Below the pieces are notes generated by a model. That model did not search any database, was not told where the DNA came from, and saw only the letters and a list, made by a program, of their open reading frames with translations. From Erodium maritimum (taxonomy: Eukaryota > Streptophyta > Magnoliopsida > Geraniales > Geraniaceae), in contig OY997594.1 in the NCBI GenBank assembly GCA_963921825.1, positions 5,089,001 through 5,153,000 on the forward strand: DNA of 64,000 nucleotides. The letters run 5' to 3'. Numbering within the stretch: the first letter of the stretch is position 1; each line of letters starts with the position of its first letter. Shown here in pieces: positions 44,101-57,314 of the stretch. Both the position numbers and the translations under genes were made by a program.

Positions 44101-47100
44101 CAACATACTAACAGAGAGAGAATCCAATCGGGGGTTAAAAGGTTTAGCAATCTAAACTGTACCAAATTAGAATAAAATTGATACTAGGGAATAGGATACT
44201 AAATTGGAACAAAATCGATGGTAAAGGTGCTATTTTGAAACATTATACTAAAAGTGAATTTATATCATCCGATAAGTGTCTAAAAGAGGTTTGCGATGAA
44301 ATAATATAAATTCACATTCATCACAAAGTGGAGGAAAATTAGTGAGGCAAACAGGTGAGATACAGAAATTTAGAAATTGAATGACTGGAAATCACATGAC
44401 ATTCCCAACCCTCTCCTAAAAAGATGAACAAAAAACACTGATTTAGTAAATCAGAAATTGTACCTTTGGATATGCCAGTAAATCAGCCAAAGGAATTGAC
44501 ATTGCCATCTTCATAGCTATGTCAAGAGCATCAATGAGAGCTCTATCACCATAAAGTTCAAACACACCATAGTTCACATAGTGTCCAGAAAGTGCTGTTA
44601 AGTAACAAAATGAACTACAAAGGTGAGAATAAAATGAGATCATCCAAAGTTCAAATTACTGAATTCTTAATAACATAACAGCATGGTCAACATTCATAAA
44701 ATTAAAAGTGGTAATAACATGAGACCAGGTTTCAAGTCCCGGCAGCGGTATCTCTAAAGCCTTATTTCTCTTCAACTTTGGTTGGGCCTCTATGATCTAT
44801 CACCAACTCTTGTTGGATCAAGTGGCAAAAATAGACCTCCCTTCTACATAAGGGAAGGTCTTGAGACCAAATCTCAATACACTTCAATAATTGTTGATAA
44901 AAAAAGACAAAATAACGCGAGAAACTGTGCTGAGAGAGAGAGACTATATGTTTAGAGAGAGATTATATGAATACCTCTTGTAAGCATACTCCAACAAATC
45001 CATATTCCCTTGTATTTGAAGGCATACATATTTGCTCGATTGGGAAAAGACAAAACTCTTGCTCCATATGAAACAGTCAATTTGCTGACTTCGCGGAAAA
45101 GCAATATACCATTAGGAGATGATGTATCAAAGATCAACCGTTGGGATTTGTTCAACACCAACTCAGCCATGAACTTCAACAAAGGGGTTGTTACCTGTAC
45201 CATATTCTTGTATAACATATCCCTTTTACTATAGAAATGGAAAGTTAAATTTTACACATAGCATATGAGATTAATTAAACACAACAACAAAATCATCACC
45301 ACCACATGGGTTATACTTGAGCTACAATTTTTTTAACTTAACAAAAGAATTAACGACATTAGTCAGCCCATTTTATTATATAAATGAACCTAGAACAGTT
45401 TTATAATATACAGCAAGCCAAAGCCTTTTAAAATTTTAAACATAAAGGTAACCAACACATTTTTGTGTGCTATTGTGTAGCCACTTGAAAAATCAAAATT
45501 GCCAGAAATATCAAATATATTGGCTGGTCTTCTACTTTGAGATCCCACACAAAAGAAAGGTTTACAGAGATAATGGCTCCTTCCCTCTGTGTAGAAACAA
45601 ACTCTGAACTTACACTAAATGATGAACTGAATAAAATCAAAACCAGTGGCATGCAAGTAGATCATGAATATGCATCAGGAAATGGTTCTTTGCACCTTAC
45701 CTCAGGAGTATCAGCCCAATGTGCAATGCCTTTTATGACAACAGGCATGTGTGCTGGATATAGCCAATCAAAAAGGAAACTGTATGTTTTGTGACTGAAA
45801 AAACGGAAAAACCAAAAAATAAGAACAATAAAAGTGGTTTACAAATAATATGAAATACCAGAACTCTAATTACCAACCTATCTGTGGCCATTACTATGCC
45901 TCTGAGATCACGCATCAATCCCATCAATGCATACTTTACAGCATCTGATCGGAACATAGCATCAGGAGTACCTTCTAAACCGACGAAGACCTATAAGTGG
46001 CATAACCACCATTGGTAAGTTAAAAAAATGAAGAATGATTGGGTTCTATAACTTTACAATTTCAAAAATGTCAGCATTAAATGCTGGGTCCTAGAGAATG
46101 AATGAAGCCCTATTGGCTCCTATAAGTTATAACATGATAAAAAAAGTAATGTCACTAGATGTGAACTACAGAGCATTAAGACTTCCATACCTGCTGAAGA
46201 CAATCCATTGAGATTTTAAATTTCAAACGACTGTCCTCCATGAAAATCAGGCAGCCAATTGTGTAATAGAATTTTGTCCTACTACGTGAACATCGGCGAT
46301 CTTCGAGGAAAGGGAAGTGCTCCTTCTACAATAGAAAAAAGAAATATGCATATGTAGCTCAGGCCCTTGCTAAGATATTCATATATGTCAAACATGAAAG
46401 TAGTAGAAGACCAACTCAACTAACAGTTTAAGCTAATAATTGAAAGCTTCTTTACCATTTTACACTTCTAACGAAAAGTAACTATGAACAGAGCCCATTT
46501 GAACGTAGATATTTACATTGTGATGTGAAATCATGAATTCAATGCTATCCAATTTCAAAAGCAGCAACCTTGCCATAAATCTGCACAAAATGCATGCCAG
46601 TCTGAAAATGCATCACAAGGAACACATACAAGAAATAACAGAGAAGTTGAGTTATTTGATTCCAACATGGATAACACTTACCCAGATGTCATTTCCTCGA
46701 AAAGACTTAAGGTATGATCCAAGACTTCTTCACACTGCCCATTGGGGTAAAAATGGTATAAAGTGGACAGAAACAAGAGTTACCGAACACAAATTATGAA
46801 CCATTACCTCTGTATAAGACTTGAGGTTTGTAACCATCTTCCCAGCAATAACATTTGAAAGTTGTAAATGATCATGAAGACACAGAAGCTGAGATAACCG
46901 TTCAAATAACTGCTATAACAGAAGTAGGATCTAGTGTTGATAAAACTTTCTGAAGAAGAAAAAACATGAGCAAAAGCAATTTGAACTGCAACATTTACCT
47001 TGGAAGCCTGATCACCAAAATAGGACTTTCTAAAATGCTGAAAGAAGGTGAGGATAGCATGATCAAGTCTCTGCTTGCCTATTTCATCATATCTCTGCTA

Positions 47101-50100
47101 GATCCAATAATGAAGTAAAAATAAAGAGGCACAGAACAATACTTCTTTGAGTTAAAGAGGAAGACTTTTTTAAATGAAGGTTAACATAAGAAAAAATCAT
47201 CACCAACCAGAGTAATGGAGAGAGATAATGTTAATATGCATGTTCAAAAAGCAATACCCAGTTCAAATTATAACATGCACTAATGAAAAGAAAGACAATA
47301 CCGAGTAGAACATATTGAGTTATTGACAGTATGTAGATTAGGACAGGGTGGTGGTGTTCAGTCACAAGTGAATTAACAAGAAGAGCACACAACGAGTACT
47401 GTTGGAATAAGATCGTGTGGGGGATAAAACTGTACTTTTAAAAAAAAGCATGATCAAGTTGCACTCAAGTTAACAAAAATAGACCAATTTCTATCCTTTC
47501 TAAGAAATAAGAAGCTAATACTACAAGGAAATGAACACTGTTCCAAACATAAATTAAAGAACGTTATTTTGGCATCAACACCTCGTCAATGATTCAAATA
47601 CTAGACATCAAGTTAGTATTTCCAGTGAATAATTTTAAAATCAGGCTACATATGGGTCAGACTACACAATTAAAAGGTCAACCCAATAGTTGGGTTTGTC
47701 CTTCCCTTTTAAATGTAATCATATATTTATATTTATGCGACCTGGGACTTAAGAAAATCCAAAAAAGGGAAACCCGGGAAGAAATTATTGCTTTTTTTAT
47801 CAGCTGAAAAGGTTTTATTGAATATAGTTACTTATTTGGATGCTTTGATGATGTATAACAAATCACAGACGTCAAACATGTGTAATGATGATACGTTTTT
47901 ATGATAAATATTAGTACACAACAAAACTGACATTTCAAGTTATATGAAAAGGCATAATATAAAAGTAAATAAATGTGGCATCATCTTCCTATTGATATAT
48001 ACCTGACTGTACAATCCACTATCAGTGACACTAATCAGCTGCAGAACACGTGCTGAGAGTTCTGCATCAAGTATCTCTTGTGATTCACTACTGCAAGCGG
48101 AGCAAAACAATTTCAGGTGAAAATCAAGTTGTCATCAGATATCTTTGTAATCAGGATTAGTTACAACATTTACCCAGAACCAAGAATTTGCCTTGTATTA
48201 AGAATGGCAGCAACAATATGCACCATCCAAGCGAGCTTTGCTTCAGTAACACTAAGTTCATTACTATTCACAAATTGTGACATGTTCATTCCTTCCTGCA
48301 GAAGACAAGATACTATGTTTGACAGACCAGAATCAAGATAATAATTTCCAGAACTGTCTTAATAGATAAACACACTTCTGAAAGACTTACTATACCATAT
48401 ATACCCGCATAATTGGATCCATAGTCTTCATTACATACTTGCTACAGGTTTCATACTGCAATTCAAGAGATTGGAAAGTTTTGAAAAATGAAAACCTTTA
48501 CTTCTAGCTTTCAAAAGTAAAATGGAGGTCAGATGTAAGTCCCAAACCTGAGATCTGCAAAGATGTGGAAAGAACTCAAGCTGATATTGGAGAGATTCCC
48601 AATTGTCAAGTGGATTCTCTATAAGTTCATCCAATAACTCTGACTGCATTTTAATAACATAGTAAATAACTTATTCAGTTTGCATGAATGAAATCACATG
48701 CATAACCAGGTCAGCTAAGTAAAATTACCTGCACAGATTCAAATCTTGAAGAAACAAAACCTTCAATTAACTTTGGTATATAGCCATCAATCAGGATTGG
48801 TTTGTGAGTCTTCACATGCCCAACAGATCTTACCAGTTTTGACCATAGCCTTAGAAGATAGTAAACACTGTCGCTGGCCCACTGGTCAAAACATGTTGAT
48901 ATGAAAAGAGAAGCCTAAGTAGGGTAGCATTTGACATCAAGTTAACACACAAGTCTTAACAAGCCGGACTCATACCATTTTAAACTTATTCCAACACAAA
49001 AGCTAATGCTATCAGGTGCAGGGCTCAACTATCATATCATGTTGGCACTACATTCATTTTCTTTCAATGTGGGACATTTAAACACTCCCCTCATATTAGC
49101 CAAACTACGATACAAAAAAAAATGTAGAATTTTAAATCGAGTTGTCAAGCTCTGCAACTAAATGGTCAACCTTGGATGTGACTCTAGCCTTTATATGTAA
49201 CTTTTTTCCTACTCTTATTCAATGTTCAATTTTAGACTCCTACAAATACAATGGAACCAAAACTATATTTATTACATAACCCTATCTGGATTTTGGACAA
49301 AGTAATAACAAATTAACCTGCCAAGACTGGAGAGACTTCAAGGTAAACTCTGCTACTAAACGCATCCAATCACCATAGCCTTCAACATTAACAAGCTCTG
49401 GTAACTGTACCATTAGTTATTAATTAGATCAAAGCATGAGTGACAAGCAATTTGCTAATAACAAGAAAGAAAAGATGAGAATCCGGCCATCGCTGGTAGA
49501 ACAAGAACACCAAAATTCCATATTTAAGAAAACTGCAAATGAAAAGGATGGTGAAGGAAAGAGTCTAGATTCAGTGAGCCATGAAACAACTGATGATTAA
49601 CAGAAAGATAAAAAAAATCATTCCTTTCCCAACAAAACTAAGACCTTCAATTGCAGTAATGAAGCATGGGGAAAGAAACAAAAGATCTGGATTATGGCTG
49701 AACAAGAACAACATCATATATTGATGAAATCTGGACTGAGTAAGGGATATAATATCTTGTTTTAACAACTTATACTTGAACTAGAAGTTATGTAACATAA
49801 ATAACTACCACCTAAACAACTTGATATGACAGTTCATACAAAGCTGCATGCTAGAGTGACTGTCGCCATTCTACAACTACGGGTCCCTTTCCTATTGGTA
49901 ATGGGTTTTGACATCCAAAGCATCATTGCGGCAACAATGGATTCTAAGAGAACAAATTGTGATTTGTACTTGCATCCTTTCACTAAAGAAGATCGCCTCA
50001 AACATTTATTATTTGATTCCCCAGATTCACTTCCTATAAATAGGATCAAGTAGAATGATACAATCTAGGTCTTCGCAAGCAACAAATACAAATGTTTACA

Positions 50101-53100
50101 TGACAGTTAGGTCAAGCTTAAGAACCACAGACAGTAGATGAGCATACAGAAATAAAACTATACATGCATGAGATGTATAAATGATTTCGCAAGACACAGT
50201 GTATGACCTGATGATTCGCCAGGCATCCAAGAAGACAGCAGAACAGATGATAATTGCAATGATCAGCAAGACCTGTCTCCCAAGCAAAATAAAGGTCAAC
50301 CCTATCAAGCCTGAAGTAACATGAATATGGTAGTGATGGTTAAAATGAAAATTTAGCTTGAAGATTTGAAACTTGGCAAGGGAAACATTATAGGCTAAGC
50401 ATGAAACATACCATGGCATAAATGTAAGATTGTGTATTATAACACCTACACATTTGTGTAACACAGTAAAGGTGTGTAGGTGTTCGAATAAAGTATCAAC
50501 CATTGAATTTTTTTCTTAGAGACGCAAAGTGAATAGATGTAATTAAAAGAAAAAGATTTTAACAACTGAGTTTCAGACTTGTTTGCAGCAATAGAAGTGC
50601 ACCTAAAGGCAAATAAATCCATTGTTCGCCATACATTTATCCCTTGGCTTCATGAACAAAAAAGTACCACTGAAATCTCCCTACTTCAATGGAATGACTT
50701 GCCTTCAGACCAAGAAGTGAACTAACAAATCATAAAAAGAAAGGACGGGATAACTGCTCCTACTGCATGTAAGTACTATACAGATTATTCCACTGTATCA
50801 ACAACAACCACATCTTATACACATATTTATCCCATAACTGCATCAGATATTTAAGTTCATACGACCAAATTAATTTGCAACTTTCGCTTTCCGCAAATAA
50901 AAGCAATCGATTAATCAGTTAGAAGGTGAAATATCAGAAGAAGAAGAAAAACATAAGGAACAGAGGAAAGAGTTGCTATAAAAACCACTGTGAAACCAAC
51001 AATGAGAATAGAAGAATTTTCACGGCTATAAGAAACATGTTGATTATCAGAAAATAACAAAATATTCTGTGAAGTGTTGTGATACAAATTAACAAATTAA
51101 AAAATAAGGTAAAGAAAAATAATTGTTCGGGGTAAAGGATAATGTGTACCTATTTCAGTTTGCAGAATTTCTTTGGTTCCAGTCACTAGGTGAGTGAAAA
51201 ATTCAGAGCGTGCTCTTTCACCTATGAAAAATGAATGCCTCACAGAGGCCAATAATACCAAGCACTCCAAAGCCTGGACATCAAGAAATAATGCGCAGTA
51301 GAAGGTTCATTAGATAGTACATCATTTCATCAAAGTTTCCATATTACAAAAGTTCAAGCACAAAAAAGTTTATTACTTTTAGGAATTAACGAGAATAAAG
51401 AACCAAATATATTATAGAAAAATCTACTCATCAAGATGTGCATATTACATAAGTTCTGTTGTGACAGTGGAAAATCAATCAAGCAAAAGTAATAATAAAC
51501 GTTCAGGTTAACAGTATAAGAATGGTAAAGAGATCTGAAGGGAATAGTCAAGAGTATAGCAGCAATTGCAACCTTCCAATCCATAGGTGATAAACTAGGA
51601 TGCAACTTAATGAAAGTACCATCACAATTATATGTTTTGCACATCACAAATAAAACAGAAAACTAAATGTTTCCTAAAAGATAATTTACCAACCTTCTCA
51701 GAGAAATGGTTCTGAGTGATTACATAATAATCAAAAAAGATCTTCAGTGTCAAGGGATCCTCCATGACTGGCCTCCAGGAGAATGGAATCTGCATGAACA
51801 CCTCAATGCACGGCAATTGAAAGCCAAAAACACCAAACCCAAGAGAAAATATGCTGGCGGGCATCTAAATCAGGAGAACAGTATCTAACCCAACAATCTG
51901 TAAAATACCTGAACAGGGCCAATCTCATCTGAACATTCATCGCATACCATCCCCATGAAATTAAATGACAGACATTTATGAGACAGTGAGTGCCAGTTCC
52001 TGCCACTTGCTTCCAACTGTAGTATTTGTAAACATGATATCAATGAAAAGGTATAAGCTAAGTATTAAAAAACAAAAATCATAAAGCTGGCCTATAAATC
52101 CACTAATCTTAGAATGCATAAGTATAACTTTAATAAATAAATAAAATCCTCATCATTACCATTATCTTTTACTTGAATGAGTGAGGAGAGGGATGTCTGG
52201 AAAATTTGAAGAAGACACTGATCCCTGAAAGAGCTAGCTACCCCGCGATTATATGAGGCAAGCAATCCTGGATTGGGCTGATGATTTTTGAAGTAATAAA
52301 ATTTATTTCACTAATCAAAACATTTTAAGGAAAAAAACTCAATCACTGAGTTAGTTAGTTCCGTAGAAATGGAAACATGTTCAGGAAGGGAAAAAAGAGG
52401 AAGGAAGGAAGGAAGCAAGCATAAAAATTATATTTAAGGTTATTTATAAATAATCACTTATTATATCCACTAATAAAATAGAAAATATGTAGCCCTAACT
52501 AAAGCAGTGTCAAATCTACTCCACAGTAAAAGCATGGTTTCTGATACATACGTGCAACATTTTAAACCAAACTAAACAATAAAATTAAGAAGTTCAATGC
52601 AAATGGTGTAAGTATGCAATGGTTCTAGATTAGATGCAAATCCACTACCCAAAAAGAAATGACCAAGTAAATGCTCAAATGATGATAAAATCTTGAGTAA
52701 GTTGGGAAAAAACATGAATAAAAAGTAAATCAATAGCACAGAAGCCACTTTACCTGTAAAGGTCAAATGTAAAATGCAAACATACACTTTCCCAATACAT
52801 ACTTTACAAACACAAAGAAAAGAAAGAATAAACCCTAGGTAAAGCAACATAATGGTAGCTAAACAATGTAGAACCTTTGGTAGAAGGTAGACCATGCTTT
52901 TGTTTCAGTCATGTGATGGATGAAGTATTTAATATTCAGATAATCATATAGATATCATTTGATAACTTTATACAAGAAGAGGAAGAGGAGTAACAACAAA
53001 ATGACAGATTCCATTGTGACTGATAAGAGAATGTAAAAAACAAGAAAAATCATTTACTGCTTCAAGATGAAAATCTTAAACTAACAGTACTGTATGCAAC

Positions 53101-54619
53101 TGGTCAACTCATGTGCCTCTAAACTGAGACCGTTTCGAACTTATAGCCCATCTACATTCTAATTTAACATAGATATCAAATAAAATAACAACCTCTAATG
53201 TAGATATAGACAAGACACCGTCAAGATCAACAAATGGTTCCTCAAATGGACTTGCCATTTTAGCTACTTTAAGAAAGAACTAGAGCCCATGTGTAATATA
53301 TTATTAATCTTTTTAACAGAGAAACTATTTGCTAGATGCTGGCAAAACTGACCTGATTCATTTCAGAAACAAGTTGAATTAACATCTTTAAACCAATTGC
53401 ATAATGACATGGTCCCTGGTGAAAGCAAATGAGATATATTAGCAAGGAATATCTCTAATATATTACAATAACAATAGTAATTAAAATGTCTGGTTGGAAG
53501 AGTTACTCCTTATGTACAACAACCAGCCTGCCTTCAGCCAAGCCCCACGACTTAAGAATCCATAATAACGAAACAATAAGCATCCAAAGCATTTTAGCTA
53601 CTGATGCTTAAATGGTTTGATAGAATCCTATTGAGTAAACTTGTTTCCAAGATGAAATATATACTAGCATCAATTAGCAAAAAGAGCTTGGAAGTACTGG
53701 AGGCTTTTGAGTTTGCTTATGACCATTTTCCATAAACAGTAATGAAAATAATCCACTAAACCACACCATAAGCACATAATAATTGTTAAAAACAAACACT
53801 ACAGCCACTCAACCAGCACACAACAATGTCACCATAAACAGTTAGAACTGGCCATCATAAGAAGGTCTACACACATATTCAATATACACCATGTAATAGA
53901 TGTGTCATAGAATATCCCATTTTGACTATATTGAAAAGCATTGATTTATTTATGCAGAAGCTATTACCTGATTCAAGAGATTCCCTGCCTCTTTTACCAA
54001 TACTTCCCTGAACTTGTCATCATCAAACCATGCAGACTTAGTAACTCGACAAAAGAGTTGGATTACGGATCCAACTACAAAACTTTCCAAGTCAGGTCCT
54101 CTGCGGGCCAGATAGTTCATGAGATAAATTCCTTCACACAAAGTGCAGTTAGTCAGTTTTAAGAAGAGAAAAAATGGCATGTGAAGGGAATATAATGTGG
54201 AACATTTGAGAGCAACTCATGTCCTGAAACTAAAAGTTTTCCACTTTCAATGAGTATCATACCTAACATATGACCCAAGAGATTATAGAAAATAAGGTAA
54301 TATGCTAAGTCAGCAGTGCATCACAAGATTCCCTAACAGTATTAACAGATAATATCTTAAAGGAAACAAGAATATTACGAATATCAATACGAAGCTGCAA
54401 AGGGAGCCTGTGCTCTGTAACTTGCTTCAACAAGTTTGAACTAGCCAGCATCAATGCATAAGGTGTTAATGCATTATCCAGGATGTATTGACATTGTGAA
54501 ATGCTGTCAGTATTCTTGAAGAAGCATTTAAGAGTGCTCTCAGCATGAGCTCGTTCAGCAGAGTCCTGTGAATTGTAAAGCCTTTCGCACAATGCTTCCA
54601 GTTGTGCTAAGTTCTCCAT
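41183..54619 (-). CDS. XPO7: Exportin-7 / RanBP16-like nuclear transport receptor
   Basis: An importin-beta superfamily (HEAT/ARM repeat) nuclear transport receptor that works with Ran-GTP. It has 28 coding exons. First to last borders include 54379..54619, 53968..54131, 53353..53415, 53193..53279, 51909..52016, 51694..51789, 51150..51273, 50208..50272, 49318..49404, 48729..48881, 48548..48643, 48396..48455, 48174..48295, 48003..48090, 46999..47097, 46808..46912, 46682..46734, 46517..46580, 46191..46325, 45878..45990, 45701..45794, 44975..45194, 44464..44594, 43467..43613, 42812..42940, 42222..42320, 41472..41510 and 41183..41320. All join in frame, giving 1039 aa (Arabidopsis homolog about 1050). 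It begins [20 protein letters not shown]; other hallmarks are WIVH-like [24 protein letters not shown] and [11 protein letters not shown]. Exon 4 and the third quarter are clearly more diverged than family members I remember. Introns hold a MULE MITE and a SINE-like insert. Confidence 0.93.
42992..43363. mobile_element. MULE-type foldback MITE (exportin-7-like intron)
   Basis: A 372-bp hairpin element. The left arm GGGTAAATTACGTTGACATA and the right arm, ending TATGTCAACGTAATTTATCC, pair over about 130 bp with few mismatches. It is flanked by a perfect 9-bp direct repeat TATCAAATA (42983..42991 and 43364..43372), the target size for Mutator-like elements. No ORF. Confidence 0.9.
44700..44912 (+). 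mobile_element. Possible tRNA-derived SINE (exportin-7-like intron)
   Basis: A box-B-like GGTTTCAAGTCCC (about 44730) is followed by a non-coding body of about 165 bp and an A-rich tail GATAAAAAAAGAC (about 44900). A box A is not clear, and I found no convincing target duplication. It could instead be another small retroposon. Confidence 0.4.
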
Positions 54620-56450
54620 TTCTGACAGAAGAGCTTCCCAGAATTCAGGAGATCAAGCACTCACGAAAAAAGAATTCAGTTCTTCCTTTCCCATGTATAA
54701 CCAATACACATCTACAAATTTCCAATGAAATGCAAGTAGGTATTTAGAGCGGAAGGAAAAAAGAAAAGGGAAGGCAGGAGATGTAACTGTAGAAAGTTCT
54801 TACTTCAATTCAATTGTCAGATTGCAGTCAAAATTGAACTAAATTGCATATACAATTACTAAATGTTAATTGTTTACATATGTACAGGCCACGATACTGT
54901 AGTCTAAGTTGTTTTCAATTACAAGAGAAGCCCTAAATAAAATGAGAACTCTAGATACACCGCCCAATCAACTGGTAGTCAACCAATCCAGCCAGAACTG
55001 AACCTAGTCCAAGAGAAATGACAGCTTCAGCCCTGAGACAAGAGTTAAACATGTCACTCACATGTACATCATTTAAATCATATACTAATAAATTACAACT
55101 ACTTCACAGTCTTCCCATTCTATGATAATCACGTAATAATCAGACATGAAACAATGAAACAAAAGAAGAAGAAAAAGTGGATACTAATAGGACAACGTGT
55201 CAGTGATTTAGGCACAATCAGCAAAGAAAGATTGGAAAATAAATGTAATTCGAAGTTTGAAGTCACAACATCAACTCTACTGGTTAGCCATATTTATCCC
55301 CACTGTTACTGCAACTAAGAAAACCTATATTGCACTAATCTTCACACCAAAAAAAAATATACCTAACTAGGTAAGGTGTCAATTTACAACTTCCAAGAAC
55401 CATAAAACCTATACATGTCACTTCACAACATCTAAGTTTGGGCACACACACAAGAAAATGTGAAGTGTAGAAACTCATCTATGTCACATTACATCTTTGA
55501 ACCATGAAACTGAGAAGTAAAAACCTATTTATGCCACTTAACAATTTCACAGATTGCTAAAACATAGTGTTATGAAATGCAGTGACAACCGTTTTTCACT
55601 CTAAATCTTGTTATACCCAAAGGTTCATAACCCAGGCATTGCCAGTTTTGGCCCCATATTTTGGACCATTACATTTCCTTTCTAACCTACTTCACTCCAC
55701 TTTCTTTTTAATGTCTCCATACAAATGTGCTGGTAATGTGAATGAAAAGCAGTAAAGTAACCTAAAAATCATTGATATGTGCATTGATTCAAAAACCAAA
55801 TACCACGCCTAATCAACAAAAAAGTACCCATTAATGATCATAAGTAACACTAAATGAACGTATTCAAACATCCCAAAGCCATACACAATATAATGTGATG
55901 GATATGTAACCAGAAACCAGTATCCAACACAGCATAACATGAAATTAGAACCCAAAAAATGCAAATGAAGCACAAGTCAAGCCAAAATATCCATCACGTA
56001 TCCAGGTTCCTTATCATTTTACAATCTGGTTACTGAGCACATCCAATCCGTCAAGAACACCGAGATTAAAGTGGCCAAGATAGATCACACATATCCAACA
56101 GATATATAAAACTAACAGACCTCAGATGTACAAGCATGTGCTTCATTCATTGCACATCCAGAGAGACAATGAGAAAAAACGGAATATAAAGCAAAAATGG
56201 TTGAAGAATGAGTGAGGATCAGAAACGGAATCACTTGTTGAGGTAGATAAGAAAATGACGGTGAAAGATTTGAAGTTGAGTACCGATTTCACACACGTCT
56301 ACCGATTTTCTTGGTCTGGAGACTGTTTGGTAGCCGGGAAAATCAAATGGAAAATCATTTGCTCACTAGAGAGAGAGAGAGAAAGGAATAGAATCTGAAT
56401 GTAAGAAGCAGCAATTGCGAACTTGGAAGTTTTATTACCCCGCGGCGGAG
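54620..56450 (-). promoter_or_regulatory. Upstream region of the exportin-7-like gene
   Basis: No ORF of note. A leader-like segment lies at about 56230..56400 (minus strand, with a CTCTCTCTCTC run at about 56370..56385). If that is the first exon, a 5'-UTR intron of about 1.6 kb would separate it from the start codon exon. This cannot be confirmed without transcript data. Confidence 0.35.
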
Positions 56451-56777
56451 ACTTATCCTAATTTCTGTTGTTGGCACTAAACTCTTCAAATTTATAGAAA
56501 AACCCCGGTTCATATTTTATTGTTGGTTTAATTGTCCAAAATTATTTTAAAGTTTTGTCCACAAATGAAATGATACAAAAAAGTGTCATCCACGTTGTGT
56601 AGCTACAATTTAACAGCAACACTTGAAATGACTATTTTACTCTTGTGGGTTTGAATTGAATTTTTATTATTTTATTATTATTATTATTTACGATTTCTTT
56701 TATTTAATTAATTTCTTTATTTTTTATAACTAAATAAGGATAAATTTTTAATTTTAGAATGGCACATGTGTCATATG

Positions 56778-57306
56778 CATGGTTGTAAAAGTCCCCGCCT
56801 AGTCCGCCTAGGCCCCAAAATCTATAAGAACGCCTGACTCGCCGCCTCGTCTAGGCCCCAAAATCCGAAAACTACCCGACTCGTCGTCCTACCCGATTAA
56901 TCAAAAATTTGTGACTCTAGTTTGTGAAATCGGACATTTGAAAAAGAGATGAAAAGGTGAGAGAGACGATATGTTTGTAATGGTCTTAAATTTCGTGATA
57001 AAAAGAATATGACATGTATCCCTCTTTGGTGGTTCATCATTATAATTTATATTTTTATTAAAATAAAGAGTAAAATCAAAATGAGGGCATTATTTGGTTT
57101 AGTATTTTGTAATTTGATACGTTATGTTTTTTTATATCATACAAATATAGTTTATATTTTGAATTTTTTATTATATTTGTGTAATATATATTTATTAATA
57201 ATTAAAAATATTAAATAGTTAAATCCGCCTAGGCCCCGACTAGTCCCCGCCTAACGCCTAGGGGTCCTCACCGCCCGACTAGCGCCTAGCGCCATTTACA
57301 ACCTTG
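56778..57306. mobile_element. Non-autonomous hAT element with CGCCTAGGC-type subterminal repeats
   Basis: A 529-bp element with inverted ends CATGGTTGTAAA and TTTACAACCTTG, flanked by a perfect 8-bp duplication GTCATATG (56770..56777 and 57307..57314). Both subterminal regions carry repeated CCGCCTAGGCCCC-type motifs, which could bind a transposase. The AT-rich middle has no credible ORF. Confidence 0.9.
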
Positions 57307-57314
57307 GTCATATG

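Noticed and set aside
54370..54385. U12-like donor GTTTCCTTT after exportin-7-like exon 1
   Set aside because: Using it puts exon 2 out of frame with an immediate stop. The ordinary GT at 54378 (ATTC|GTAATA) restores the family sequence.
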